DNA of 64,000 nt, taken from assembly GCA_012934845.2 (NCBI GenBank), contig WNNJ02002350.1, forward strand, positions 29,361-93,360. The letters run 5' to 3'. Source of the DNA: Pomphorhynchus laevis. Its lineage: Eukaryota > Acanthocephala > Palaeacanthocephala > Echinorhynchida > Pomphorhynchidae. The notes under the pieces are model-generated. The model had not been told where the DNA came from. It saw nothing but the letters and a program-made list of their open reading frames with translations, and made no database searches. Below, piece by piece: positions 24,498-34,445 of the stretch; position 1 is the first letter of the stretch; each line of letters begins with the position of its first letter. Made by a program: the position numbers and the translations under genes.

Positions 24498-27444
24498 TAA
24501 ATCTAAACAATATCTTCTTCTTAGCGTTTATCCCGTATGACGGGGTCCGCTTGCCACGATCGTTGACGCCAAAATGCCTTCTTTGCTGCGTCTTTGGGCG
24601 TGAGTCCGACCATTTTCATGTCCTTAAGAAGGGTATCCATCCATCTTTTCTGTGGTCTTCCTATTGGTCTCTTTCCGTCGACCTCGATTTGAAATGGTGC
24701 CTGCGCTAATGTGTTCACGTCTGCCCTCATTACATGTCCATACCATCGCAGCCTTGATTCTCTCAGTTTGTCTGCTATGGGTGCTACGCCAAATCGCTTG
24801 CGGATGTCTTCGTTACGGACATGATCTAGGCGAGTCTTTCCTGCGATCCACCTTAGCATTTTGGTTTCCATGCATCCAAGCTTACGTTCTGCTTCTGCTG
24901 TCATTGCCCAGCACTCAGCACCGTACATTGCTACAGGCCGTATTACGCTTCTGTAGAACTTCGATTTGAGTTTGTCTGGCATGCGTTTGTCGCACAAAAC
25001 TCCAGTGGCTGCTCTCCATTTTGTCCAGCTTGCGTTGATGCGAGTGGTGACGTCTTTTGCCACTCTTCCTGTGCTGGAGATGACTGATCCCAGATATTTG
25101 AACGCAGTTGTCTTTGGCAGAAGCACGCCATTAACTGATATGCTTACATCTTCGTTCTGGTTCGTCGTCATGTACTCTGTTTTGGCTGTGTTCAGTTTCA
25201 ACCCAAACTGTGCCAGGCGATCGTGCCATTGCTGAACTTGTTGCTCGAGGTCATGTTTGTCTTTAGATACCAGCATAACATCGTCGGCATACAGGATGGT
25301 CCATGGTGCTTGTCTTAGAAGGTCTTTCGTAATCACGTCCATAACTATGATGAATAGTAATGGGGAGAGTGCAGATCCTTGGTGCACACCGACTGAGATT
25401 GGAAATTCTCTGGATTTTCCCGCTGCTGTTAGCACATTGCTCGTCGTTCCTTTGTACAACATCTTCACCCATTCGATCAATTCCTCCGGTACTTTTCTGC
25501 GTCTCAAAGCGTACCATATAAGCTTATGAGGTACTCTGTCGAACGCTTTCTCAAGGTCCAGAAAAGCTACATGGAGGGGCTGCTTCTTCTCTCTGTGCTT
25601 TTCAAGGAGTAGTCTGGCTGAGTGTATTGCATCGATGGCTCCACAGTTGCGCACAAAGCCTGCCTGGTTGACACTTAGTTTGACGGAGTCACGGATTCTC
25701 TTGTCGAGCACTCTCTCGAAGATTTTCATGGTGTGACTGAGAAGACGAATTGGGCGGTAGTTTTCACAATCTGCTGGGCTTCCTTTCTGCTTCCAGATTT
25801 GGATAGTTATGCTTCGACTCCAGTCTTCTGGCACCTCTTTTGCGTCAACAATCTTCTGGAGAAAATTAGTTAGCCATGGTGTCCACTCATCCGGATTGAT
25901 TCTCCAGAAGTCCACCGCTAAATCATCGGGTCCGTTGGCTTTACCCGGCTTCATCTTCATCATTGCCTCTCTGACCTCTGCACCATTGAGTGGATCGACT
26001 TGTGTGTGATTTGGAGTCCCCTCTGGTATTGGTGGATGTTCAAACTCTTCTGTAAAGATGGCTTTAAAATATCTTCTCCATCTCTCCAGCACGTCTTGTG
26101 GGTGTATAATGAGTTTTCCCTGCTCATTGCTGATACCATGGAACTTCTCGATGTCTGCTGCCTTCTTCCGTCTTGAACGGGCTAGTCGGTACACGCCTTT
26201 TTCTCCTTCTCGAGTGTCGAGCTTTTGGTAGAGGTTATCTAGGTGGTTACTCCTAGCAATAGCCACTTGTTTCCTTGCTTTCTTTTTCGCTCGGTGATAT
26301 TCATCTTTGTTCTCCTGTGTTTGTGCTATCCGGAGAGCCTTGTATGAATTTTTCTTTGCCTTCACTGCGTCTTTGACCTCTTCTGTCCAAAACCAAGTTT
26401 CTTTGTCGATGTATTTTTGACATGGCTTGGTGGATCCGAGTATGTGCTTTGCAGCTAGGTGGACCGTGCAGCGCAACGCGGTCCAGGTGTCCTGTACTCC
26501 ATGTATGCTAGGTAGTCTTATCCGGGCCAGCTTTGCCTTTGTTCCAACTGTGTCTTCTTCCCTCAGTTTCCACCACTTGATTCGGCTCGTCTTTGTTTGT
26601 TCTGGCCTCGGTTTACGGGGGACTTCAATTTTCAGGTCACATATCAGTGGCTTATGTTGAGTCGCTGTGGTCTCTGATGGAATGACCTTTGTGTCTAGCA
26701 CCGTCTTCTTGTGTTTTCGCCTCACCAGGACAAAATCAATTTGCGACTTCCTGATTTGTGAGCCCGTTCCATGGTAATATGTGTACAGGTGGCTCGGCCT
26801 TTTTGTGAAGTTGGTGTTGGTGATGGTGAGGTTGTGCGTAGTTGCAAACTCCAGTAGTTGTTCCCCTTCTGCGTTCTTCTCACCTATGCCATATCCACCG
26901 TGACATTCACTCTCATCCGTCTGTCCAACATGGGCATTCATATCACCGGCTATGATCACATAGTCTTCTTCGGGGACTTCTGCCATCTTTTCATCTAGCA
27001 TTTCCCAGAAGTCCAGCTTCTCTTTATCTGTGCATCCTGTTTGAGGAGCGTACACAGAGAAGTAGTGTACGGTCGTTTCGCATAATGCCAGCTTAATCTT
27101 CATCAACCTCCCAGTGTATCGCGTCACTTCGCACACTTGGTCTCTGAGTCTCTCTGCTACGACAATGGCTACTCCGTTTCGTGCTGTCTCAGTTCCCATA
27201 TAATACAGTTTGTATCCGTCTCCAATTTCCTTGGCTTTTCCGCCCTTCCATTTAGTCTCTTGTATTGCAAGAATGTCAATCTTTCTCCTCTTTAGGTCAG
27301 CTGCAATTTCTCGAGATTTACCCGTCAGTGTTCCTACGTTGAGCGTTGCATCTCGTACGTATGATTGGGCCAGATCACTTGCGTCTCGGCGTCGTCCTTC
27401 CGTCGTGAACCATCGCTTATTTGCCGATTAAATCTAAACAATAT
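24498..27444 (-). mobile_element. Young RTE LINE with perfect 16-bp target-site duplication
   Basis: Element 24514-27428 is flanked by identical TAAATCTAAACAATAT at 24498-24513 and 27429-27444, and the duplicated sequence is native PLE-1 sequence. On the minus strand the 3' end follows the stop codon by only 7 nt, GAAGAAG, which fits the very short trinucleotide-rich tails of RTE elements. The 5' end has no ATG before the endonuclease and an in-frame stop in the duplicated target, so the copy is probably slightly 5'-truncated. Confidence 0.92.
24521..27199 (-). CDS. RTE endonuclease-reverse transcriptase polyprotein
   Basis: 892 residues from the first in-frame ATG. The frame is open for 76 more codons upstream to 27427, and these carry the start of the endonuclease: 'LNVGTLTG', 'DILAIQETKWKGGKA'. 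So the ATG is not the natural start. Apurinic-like endonuclease blocks: 'IIAGDMNAHVG', 'QIDFVLV', 'ATQHKPL'. RT blocks: 'VAFLDLEKAFDRVPH' (motif A), 'GVHQGSALSPLLF' (B), 'TILYADDVMLVS' (C). The C-terminal region has 'RLRWYGHVMR' and 'GRPQKRWMDTL', typical of RTE LINEs. It nicks target DNA and copies the RNA in place. No internal stop or frameshift occurs in about 968 codons, so insertion is recent. Confidence 0.93.
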   Translation of the reverse strand: MGTETARNGVAIVVAERLRDQVCEVTRYTGRLMKIKLALCETTVHYFSVYAPQTGCTDKEKLDFWEMLDEKMAEVPEEDYVIIAGDMNAHVGQTDESECHGGYGIGEKNAEGEQLLEFATTHNLTITNTNFTKRPSHLYTYYHGTGSQIRKSQIDFVLVRRKHKKTVLDTKVIPSETTATQHKPLICDLKIEVPRKPRPEQTKTSRIKWWKLREEDTVGTKAKLARIRLPSIHGVQDTWTALRCTVHLAAKHILGSTKPCQKYIDKETWFWTEEVKDAVKAKKNSYKALRIAQTQENKDEYHRAKKKARKQVAIARSNHLDNLYQKLDTREGEKGVYRLARSRRKKAADIEKFHGISNEQGKLIIHPQDVLERWRRYFKAIFTEEFEHPPIPEGTPNHTQVDPLNGAEVREAMMKMKPGKANGPDDLAVDFWRINPDEWTPWLTNFLQKIVDAKEVPEDWSRSITIQIWKQKGSPADCENYRPIRLLSHTMKIFERVLDKRIRDSVKLSVNQAGFVRNCGAIDAIHSARLLLEKHREKKQPLHVAFLDLEKAFDRVPHKLIWYALRRRKVPEELIEWVKMLYKGTTSNVLTAAGKSREFPISVGVHQGSALSPLLFIIVMDVITKDLLRQAPWTILYADDVMLVSKDKHDLEQQVQQWHDRLAQFGLKLNTAKTEYMTTNQNEDVSISVNGVLLPKTTAFKYLGSVISSTGRVAKDVTTRINASWTKWRAATGVLCDKRMPDKLKSKFYRSVIRPVAMYGAECWAMTAEAERKLGCMETKMLRWIAGKTRLDHVRNEDIRKRFGVAPIADKLRESRLRWYGHVMRADVNTLAQAPFQIEVDGKRPIGRPQKRWMDTLLKDMKMVGLTPKDAAKKAFWRQRSWQADPVIRDKR

Positions 27445-27998
27445 AAATATATGAAATATGTTTCGATACATTGATGATATATGTGTATTTAATTCTAATA
27501 ATTTTTATTCAATTAGTGAACAAATTTATCCAGAAAGCCTTATTCTTAACAAAACCAATATTAATGATAAAGAAGGTGTATATCTAGATATGAACATTAA
27601 ATTAACATTGACTAAAACTACTATTAATTTATATCGTAAAGATGACATATTTAAATTTACAAGCAACATATTTTGGCATGAGCATTCATGCATACCATAT
27701 AATATAAAATATAATACATTAAATAATAAAATTTTAAGAATTGCAACAATATGTAATGATATTGGCTTTCTTCAAAATCATTTAAATAATTTAATAGATA
27801 CATATTTTAAACTAGGTTACTATAAAAATAATATCAAGCAGAAAATAATAAAATATATAAATCAACACAATAATATAAAGAATAAATTTAAACTCTTAAG
27901 TGGCAAATTTTTATGGATGGATAATAAATAATATACTTTGCATTAGAATAAGATACTAGATAGTTATTTCAGAGGAAATACATCATTAGCATGTATTT

Positions 27999-28055
27999 GG
28001 CCCCGCTGCTATGTTGGGTAGAGGAGTTAGGGGCCGAAACCTGATAGCATAGCAG
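27999..28055 (+). other. H-type pseudoknot in the PLE-1 3' tail (copy B)
   Basis: Stem 1 GGCCCC (27999-28004) pairs with GGGGCC (28030-28035). Stem 2 CTGCTATG (28006-28013) pairs with CATAGCAG (28048-28055). Relative to copy A, one stem 1 pair has changed on both sides (T-A to C-G), and loop changes are otherwise few. Confidence 0.65.
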
Positions 28056-28289
28056 TTCCTCCTGATGACCTCTAATTCTTATTCTGAAACAAAGTCTGTT
28101 ATTTATTAGTCAATTCATAAAAATGACGTTTATTTTAAATTTCAATTTTTTATTTTAACTTGATTTAAATTATAGAAAATCTAAAAACAATTATTAATTT
28201 TATTATTTAATTATTAAATTTTGATTTAGCATTATTATGTTTTGTTTATTTTATAATTATATAACAATACGTAGACTCAGTTAGCGGAT

Positions 28290-29040
28290 TTAAATTGTCA
28301 ACTACAACTGCATAAATAACCAGCGCGACTACAACTGTAGAACTAACAACGCCGAGAACAGCTACAGAATTAACTACGACGAATACAACTCCAGCACTGA
28401 CAAAAAAAACAGTCCACTACAAATCCAACTGCAGCAACAAAAAAAACAGTTCACTACAAATCCAACTGCAGCACTAACAATGATTACAACTACAGAGCCA
28501 CCTCCAAAATCAATTGCAGAAACAACAGCGACTACTAAAAGTGCAGAACAAACACTCACGACTACAATTGATGAACCAATATTTATGACTACAAACGCAA
28601 AACAAAAACAGAACCACATCCAAAAACAATTGCAGAAACAACAGCGACTACTAAAAGTGCAGAACAAGCACTCACGACTAATAAATCAGAACCAACAACG
28701 AACATAACTGCAGAATTAACTACGACGCCTGCAACTGTAGCACGAACCACAGCACCTTCCCCTTCAGAAATAACAGCCACATCGAGTACAACAAACTATA
28801 AACCAACCACATCGACTACAACCGCAATGCCAACTTTGACGACAAAAATAGCAAAACCAACTACGATCCGTATTATTGCAGACATAATCAACATAGCTAC
28901 AACTGAATATTTAACGGAAGCATCTGCAGAACAAATCCATAGGACGGCATCTGCAAAACCAGCAACGACAACTAAAACGGAAAAGAAAAATCTAGAAAAA
29001 GAAGATTTTTGGATTAAAACGTTTAATTCTATGTACCATT
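28290..29040 (+). pseudogene. Threonine-rich frame, right part
   Basis: The composition of 24125-24490 resumes directly after PLE-1, with 'TTTEPPPKSIAETTATTKSA' and 'TTSTTTAMPTLTTKIAKPTT'. It ends with a charged, non-repetitive C-terminus 'TKTEKKNLEKEDFWIKTFN' and a stop at 29040-29042. The first half shifts frame several times, and a repeated block near 28500 and 28640 indicates internal duplication. I read it as the decayed second half of one threonine-rich gene. Confidence 0.45.
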
Positions 29041-29074
29041 AGGATTGAATGACGTGGTACAAGGAATTGGCAGA

Positions 29075-29385
29075 AGTAATATAATACATAATAAACAACT
29101 ATATTATAATAATCCGGTTAAACGCAAGATAATAAATCATGGTGATAAAAAAATAAGAAAAATAGAGTTAAAAATATTAAAAGATATGTATATAAATAAA
29201 CAATTAGAAATATTAAAACAACTTTTAATAAATCAAAAATTAATAATAAATCAATATAAATCAATATATAAATCAATATATCAATAAATCAAAAATTAAT
29301 TAACGACTATGATAGGTTAAGTTGTATAATAGACAGTTATTGTAATACAAAATTATGATTATTATAATCATACAATAATTTTTCT
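29075..29385 (+). mobile_element. PLE-1 fragment (5' region)
   Basis: Matches 39595-39900 of copy D: 'YYNNPVKRK', 'IKDMYINKQLEILKQLL' and 'LINDYDRLSCIIDSY'. A stretch is replaced by short ATAAATCAATAT repeats near 29250-29290. Confidence 0.7.
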
Positions 29386-29482
29386 AAGGGAGATTTATAC
29401 ATTATAATTTTTTTTTTTTAAATTACAATCTCTGGGTTACCCGCAAATGGGCCCGTAAATAAAAATTCAGTTCAGTTTGGGT

Positions 29483-31084
29483 TCAAAATTCTGGACGTCC
29501 GATTGCAGATCGCGTTCCTCTGATGCATCGCGATGTCATTTTTGCAAGTAATAGGCCTAGACGCGTTCTAAGCTTTGTAAGCTCGTCGGGGTATCTGCTT
29601 GCTCGCTTATTTGCCAATTTAGATGCGATCCGTCTTAAAAGTTGTGTGGCATTGTCACCGCTTCCACCTGAGAATGAGAAGACGGCGGGTACAAGAGACC
29701 CCCGCTCGAACTCTGTTATTCTTTCGAGATATTTACTGCGCTTTCGCTGTTGGTGGTACTTATAGCAGGACTCTGGTGTCTTGGAGGAGTTGGACTGAGC
29801 GAAAGCGTTAAACACGCAAATGTCGAAGAAAGTTCGCTCACTCCTATCACCAAACAACCCTGAGCATGCAATGTCGAGCCTAGCATCACGGTCTTTTGTC
29901 GTTGAGCCGTTTCTAAAGTCAAAGTTTGGCGGGACTGGTGTAAGCAGCGGCTCGACTTGTACGTTATACGATGTTTCTGTTAGCTGATAGGCAATAAAAT
30001 CGCGCACGGCATCGTGTCGCATCGACGGAAGACCACCGAATGGGCATGAGAGAGCATGGGCAACTGTATTAATCTGCCTACATTTACATTGAGTTGGTGC
30101 GGATTTAGGCGTAATTCCGTATCTAGAAGAAATAGAATCACAAAACTCGATGTTACTTAATCGAGTTGCTCGATCGAATGTAGGATATCCGGATAGCCAT
30201 GACGAAGCCCCTGTTGTTGAAGCATACTCAATTGCGGTACACAGAATTCCACTCGCATTGCTCAAAATATCTTCTTGGTCTAGCTTTTCACTAGAGGCTT
30301 TTGCTGCCCGTAGATTTTTAATAATTGTATCCTGCATAGAATTAAGTACCGAGCCAATATATCCTTGTATGCTTGGCTCACACACTGAGGTCGATGATCG
30401 ATATTCGTTGCTTGGTAACGTGGACGGATCTCTAATGCATAAACCGCCGTTGCGAAAACTCAACTGGCATGTGCGCCATAAGATATCGTCTTGAGAAATA
30501 TCAATGTCAAAAAGATGTGATATTGTAGACTTTAGTTTCAGTGTCAGAGGTGCGAACCACGCAGAGGGGCATTCACAGCATCGTTGAGTATGTGTCCATT
30601 TATGCTGAATAGACTTAATTAGGCACACGTATGCAACCTGAGTGTCTAACTCTCCTACTTTCTTCAACTGTGACACTAATGTGCAAAGGGAGGAAACTGA
30701 TGATCGGATAAACGTCTCTATGTATTCGGCTGATCCGATTGGTACTCCAAGAACGGGTAAGCCATCCTCAACGATGGAGACTCCAGCGTTATCAAGTAAC
30801 GATTGGAAAGTCGAGATGTCGTTCCCGTTGGAATATACCTTGCATTTTCCCGGATTCAAGTGTACGCCATATGAGGGGCCGAAGGATTGAAGCAACTTAA
30901 ATGCTTCAATGACATCTTGTGGGGAACCTATGAGGTTGCCGTCGTCTGCGTACCATAACTGTTTTATGTTTGGGCAAGTTCTTTTGATACGGAGTAGTAA
31001 CGGAAGTGTTGCAGAGGCAAACGCTGCCATCGAAAAGACGTCGCCCTGTGTAAATCCTTCAGCAGATAGTAAGAATTCAGTCAA
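29483..31084 (-). CDS. RLE-2 LINE protein, RT and restriction-like endonuclease
   Basis: 533 residues. RT motif B 'SAEGFTQGDVFSMAAFA', motif C 'QLWYADDGNLIG' and motif D 'GVHLNPGKCKVYS' open the frame. A thumb region with 'GGLCIRDPSTL' follows, then a Cys/His segment 'CKCRQINTVAHALSCPFGG' and the PD-(D/E)xK-like endonuclease: 'RDARLDIACSG', 'RTFFDICVFNAFAQ', 'KYHQQRKRSKYLERI', 'LVPAVFSFSGGSGD'. The order RT, zinc knuckle, endonuclease is that of site-preferring LINEs such as R2, NeSL and Utopia. I cannot tell a target site from one near-complete copy. Confidence 0.82.
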   Translation of the reverse strand: MTEFLLSAEGFTQGDVFSMAAFASATLPLLLRIKRTCPNIKQLWYADDGNLIGSPQDVIEAFKLLQSFGPSYGVHLNPGKCKVYSNGNDISTFQSLLDNAGVSIVEDGLPVLGVPIGSAEYIETFIRSSVSSLCTLVSQLKKVGELDTQVAYVCLIKSIQHKWTHTQRCCECPSAWFAPLTLKLKSTISHLFDIDISQDDILWRTCQLSFRNGGLCIRDPSTLPSNEYRSSTSVCEPSIQGYIGSVLNSMQDTIIKNLRAAKASSEKLDQEDILSNASGILCTAIEYASTTGASSWLSGYPTFDRATRLSNIEFCDSISSRYGITPKSAPTQCKCRQINTVAHALSCPFGGLPSMRHDAVRDFIAYQLTETSYNVQVEPLLTPVPPNFDFRNGSTTKDRDARLDIACSGLFGDRSERTFFDICVFNAFAQSNSSKTPESCYKYHQQRKRSKYLERITEFERGSLVPAVFSFSGGSGDNATQLLRRIASKLANKRASRYPDELTKLRTRLGLLLAKMTSRCIRGTRSAIGRPEF

Positions 31085-32504
31085 TTGTTAGCAGTGTCGG
31101 CTTTCTGTATAGGTTAGAAAGGACTGTGTTCAATGCTGGACAGATATTTGGCATGTTTGAGAGAGCGGTCATTCTATTCACTCTGTTGAATGCGTTGTCA
31201 GCATCTATTGTGAGTAGCACGAATGTAGGATTTCTCTTCAACGAGTCACGAATACCGTGAATAACACATTCGGTGCCAGCACGCTGCGAGGCGCAGAATT
31301 GGACGTTCCCGCATATTGTTTGCAGTTGGGGTGATATTATTTTCAATATTGATTTAGATATAATGCGTCTGGAAACATCTCTTATTCCTATAGGACGTAC
31401 GCCAGGATTTTTGCTAAGAGGAATAAGGCGACTAGCGGTGAAGGCTGTCATCGACTCCTGTGAGATTGGATTTAATGCTAATTGTCGAGCGAAAGATGCA
31501 AGTGATTCAGCTAGACGTTTCGATTCTGCCCCAAAGTCAACCAACATTCGATGCCATGCTCTTGCATCTAATCCGGACTGGCCCGCTCCTCCCTTTACTT
31601 GCTTAGAGTTGGCAACGATCAGTTCAAAGTCAATAGAATCAAATGCAACTGGGTGAAACTCAGGAATGTCATCGATAGGCCTGCGCAGAATGGCGTCATC
31701 AGATTTTGCTGAAGCCATCGGATGCTTATCAATAAGAATTTGTCTCACTGTTTGGCCGTCTATTATTTCGTCTATTCGAAGAGGATGCCCTCTACCATCA
31801 TTTGATTCAAGTAATTTGACAGCAGCTGTCATCTTCCCACCAAGAACAAGCTTCTGAACAGTTTTCAGAATATCATTATTTAGAGGATCATATAGCTTGT
31901 GGGAAGACTGAGCCTGGAGAAAACGAGCTTCGTTGAGCAGCGTTTGCATATCTCCGATTGTCCAACAATCAAGTCTGCGATCGAGAATTTGTTTTAGTTG
32001 CTTAGGGTTCGCTTTAGCAGGGCGCTGGAGGATTAACTGACTGATGACAACCGCGAGTGAAAGCGAGCAATCGTTTGTGGATGCTAATTCATATATCCGT
32101 GCAAGCTCTGAGATAAATCGCTTAGATCCGATGCATCTTGGTAGTCTAAACAGGTTTGGTTTCCATAGAATAACTTCATGCAATATCGACTCCACCGAGA
32201 GAGTATCTGATGAAGATTGGAGTTGCGAGATGGTTGCAGTTATAGGCTCAAATTCTGTCTGAAGAATGTTCTGCGGACTTTTTGTTCCAACGTTTTGAGT
32301 TTCAGATGTAGCACGTAAGTGCGATGTAAGTTGGGCATTGGTAGACGCGTGTTTGGACAGCACCGGGTTTTTCCTGGAGCAGTTAGGAGCAGAGCACGTT
32401 GTGCAAGGTTTCGAATTGCGCGCACATTTACAGCGAACAAATTTGGCTGCACTCGTGTTGCAGTTGCAGCATTTTGATAGCGAAGAAGGTATTCCTCTAG
32501 GCAT
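31077..32504 (-). CDS. RLE-2 LINE protein, N-terminal and RT palm start
   Basis: 475 residues. The N-terminus is a dense Cys cluster: 'CCNCNTSAAKFVRCKCARNS' then 'CTTCSAPNCSR' (residues 12-48), probably zinc-binding and possibly the target-DNA or RNA-binding module. 'WKPNLFRLPRCIG' (near 133) is a family signature. RT blocks: 'GGAGQSGLDARAW', 'ASRLIPLSKNPGVRPIGIRD' and motif A 'LLTIDADNAFNRVNR' near the end. The frame stops eight bases after the next frame begins, consistent with a single small indel between motifs A and B. Confidence 0.8.
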   Translation of the reverse strand: MPRGIPSSLSKCCNCNTSAAKFVRCKCARNSKPCTTCSAPNCSRKNPVLSKHASTNAQLTSHLRATSETQNVGTKSPQNILQTEFEPITATISQLQSSSDTLSVESILHEVILWKPNLFRLPRCIGSKRFISELARIYELASTNDCSLSLAVVISQLILQRPAKANPKQLKQILDRRLDCWTIGDMQTLLNEARFLQAQSSHKLYDPLNNDILKTVQKLVLGGKMTAAVKLLESNDGRGHPLRIDEIIDGQTVRQILIDKHPMASAKSDDAILRRPIDDIPEFHPVAFDSIDFELIVANSKQVKGGAGQSGLDARAWHRMLVDFGAESKRLAESLASFARQLALNPISQESMTAFTASRLIPLSKNPGVRPIGIRDVSRRIISKSILKIISPQLQTICGNVQFCASQRAGTECVIHGIRDSLKRNPTFVLLTIDADNAFNRVNRMTALSNMPNICPALNTVLSNLYRKPTLLTID

Positions 32505-32600
32505 GTAGCGTCGATTTCAGAGCGTTGATTGTAAGTAGTTTATTAGGCAGTGTAATTTGTGTAATTTTTGTATGTTTATTCAACTATTATTAATAACTCA

Positions 32601-32739
32601 TTATACATTATAATAGTATGTATAATAATATAATATATATTATATATTATGAATACTCTGAAGCTCTGAAATGGTAAGGGGCAATGTATATACCTTTAGC
32701 TCACCTAAACATTTACGCCATCAATAAGGCGTAAGGGAG
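32601..32739. other. AT-rich junction
   Basis: A TATATTAATATAAT-type run separates two RLE-2 copies. No gene. Confidence 0.4.
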
Positions 32740-33297
32740 ATTTATTATAATAATAAACAAAAGATTTTGTTTTTCCGAAAATGAGTACTGGAGGATTCCT
32801 ATTTTTTACTGTTTTGGTTGTAATACTGCTCGCTTGCCTAAACGCAGTGGCGTACCACAGGATGAGCGTGGACTTCGCAAACTAACATATATTGACCGAG
32901 CGATTTCGAAGCTGATCTTTCTCTTAAGTTTCACTGCTAAATCACTGTAACTTAAGGGTCCTTTTTGTGCTAGCGTCGATGCAATTGTTTTCACTAACAT
33001 TCTAGCTTCTTTGCCAAATCCTCCTGCTGTTGAAAAGACTAATGGAACAAATGAACTGTTTTCAATTCTTCGCACTTTTTCACTGTACTTCGATTTTTTC
33101 CGTTTTTCGTTGTACTCGAAAGCCGATTCAGGTTCACGAGTAATGTTTGATTGAGCTTGTGTTGAAAATACATTAACGTCGTAGAACGTTCGCTCGAATC
33201 AAGAACCGTAAACACCAGAGCATACTATATCTAGCCGTGCACATTGATTGTTCGTTGTCCCTGAGTTTTCAAAGGTAATATTATCGGGAACATTCAT
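32740..33297 (-). mobile_element. RLE-2 LINE, 3' fragment (endonuclease end)
   Basis: Minus-strand translation 'QCARLDIVCSGVYGS', 'FERTFYDVNVFSTQAQSN', 'AFEYNEKRKKSKYSEKV' and 'FVPLVFSTAGGFGKEARML' parallels the endonuclease of the near full-length copy, one stop in between. It is 5'-truncated and abuts the end of PLE-1 copy E. Confidence 0.75.
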
Positions 33298-33980
33298 TAA
33301 TCAAATCAGCTAATTGAGTCTACGTATTTAATATAATTATAAACTAAACAAAACATAATAATCTAAATCAAAAAGTAATAATTAAATGATAAAATTAATA
33401 ATTGTTTTTAGATTTTCTATAATTTAAATCAAGTTAAAATAAAAAAAATAAATATTCTTTATATTATTGTGTTGATTTATATATTTTATTATTTTCTGCT
33501 TGATGTTATTTTTATAGTAACCTAGTTTAAAATATGTATCTATTAAATTATTTAAATGATTTTGAAGAAAGCCAATATCATTACATATTGTTGCAATTCT
33601 TAAAATTTCATTATTTAATGTATTATATTTTATATTATACGGTATGCATGAATGCTCATGCAAAAATATGTTTCTTGTAAATTTAAATATGTCATCTTTA
33701 CGATATAAATTAATAGTAGTTTTAGTTAATGTTAATTTAATGTTCATATCTAGATATACACCTTCTTTATCATTAATATTAGTTTTGTTAAGAATAAGGC
33801 TTTCTGGATAAATGTGCTCACTAATTGAATAAAAATTATTAGAATTAAATACACATATATCATCAATGTATCGAAACATATATTTCATATATTTATATTG
33901 TTTAGATTTAGTTTTTACACACTTATGAACAAATTCATATTCTATAAAGCTTAAAAAAGCTAAATAATTATTAAAGCTGA

Positions 33981-34110
33981 ATCAAAGGAAAGAAGAAATT
34001 ATTTTTGATATTTCGCTAACTACTGTTAGCATCTTCAGAAAATTACAATATCCTGTTGATGCTAACAGAAGTTTGCGAAATATCAAAAATAATTTTCTCT
34101 CTTCTTTGAT
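33981..34110. repeat. Fold-back (MITE-like) element inside PLE-1 copy E
   Basis: Arms of about 50 bp run from ATCAAAGGAAAGAAG to the complementary CTTCTTTGAT, with 'GATATTTCGC..ACT..CTGTTAGCATC' conserved in both arms. The centre of about 25 bp is unpaired. Confidence 0.7.
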
Positions 34111-34445
34111 CCTGCTCCAATAATTGTTTGTATCGATTTTGTATGCTCGTAAGCACACAGTTATTACTAGCTTTATCAATAGTTGTTATTATATAGTTAT
34201 CCTTAAATTTAGTAAGTTCTGTATACATATCTTTATGAATTTGATCTTTCCTTTTATAATTGTTTGTTATTTTAATTTTCTCTCTAATTTTATCTAATAT
34301 ATAAGTTTGCCAAATGTTTATTTTTGATGTATTTAAGCTTTTACTATTAATCAACTTATCAAAGTAAGCATTTAAGTCATTATATAACGAATTTTAAATT
34401 TTATTTCTATTGTTATTATTTAATCTAATTATTTAATCTATATTA

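Larger units (their letters stand above)
24488..28287 (+). mobile_element. PLE-1 copy B, split by an RTE insertion
   Basis: A few bases of PLE-1 ('GTAAAAACTAAATCTAAACA') lie left of the RTE element and the rest right of it (27445-28287). The right part encodes 'RYIDDICVFN', 'GVYLDMNIKLTLTKTTINLY' and the basic C-terminus to a stop near 27931, followed by the pseudoknot tail and the family terminus near 28287. The copy is 5'-truncated, starting just before RT motif C. It sits inside the threonine-rich frame. Confidence 0.8.
29407..32600 (-). mobile_element. RLE-2 LINE, near full-length copy
   Basis: On the minus strand a short leader, two long frames (31077-32504 and 29483-31084) and a roughly 70-nt 3' UTR ending in an A-run (T-run at 29407-29419) make a complete-looking element. 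Together the frames cover about 1000 codons and differ only by a frame change near 31080. The 3' UTR includes CCCATTTGCGGG, which recurs in related form at 34808 and 54212. The leader 'ATTACACAAATTACA' resembles the leaders at 35330 and 36780. It is an R2-group-like LINE with C-terminal restriction-like endonuclease. Confidence 0.8.

Noticed and set aside
28374-28780. Val/Cys-rich minus-strand frames as membrane proteins
   Set aside because: They are antisense readings of threonine-rich ACA/ACT codons.
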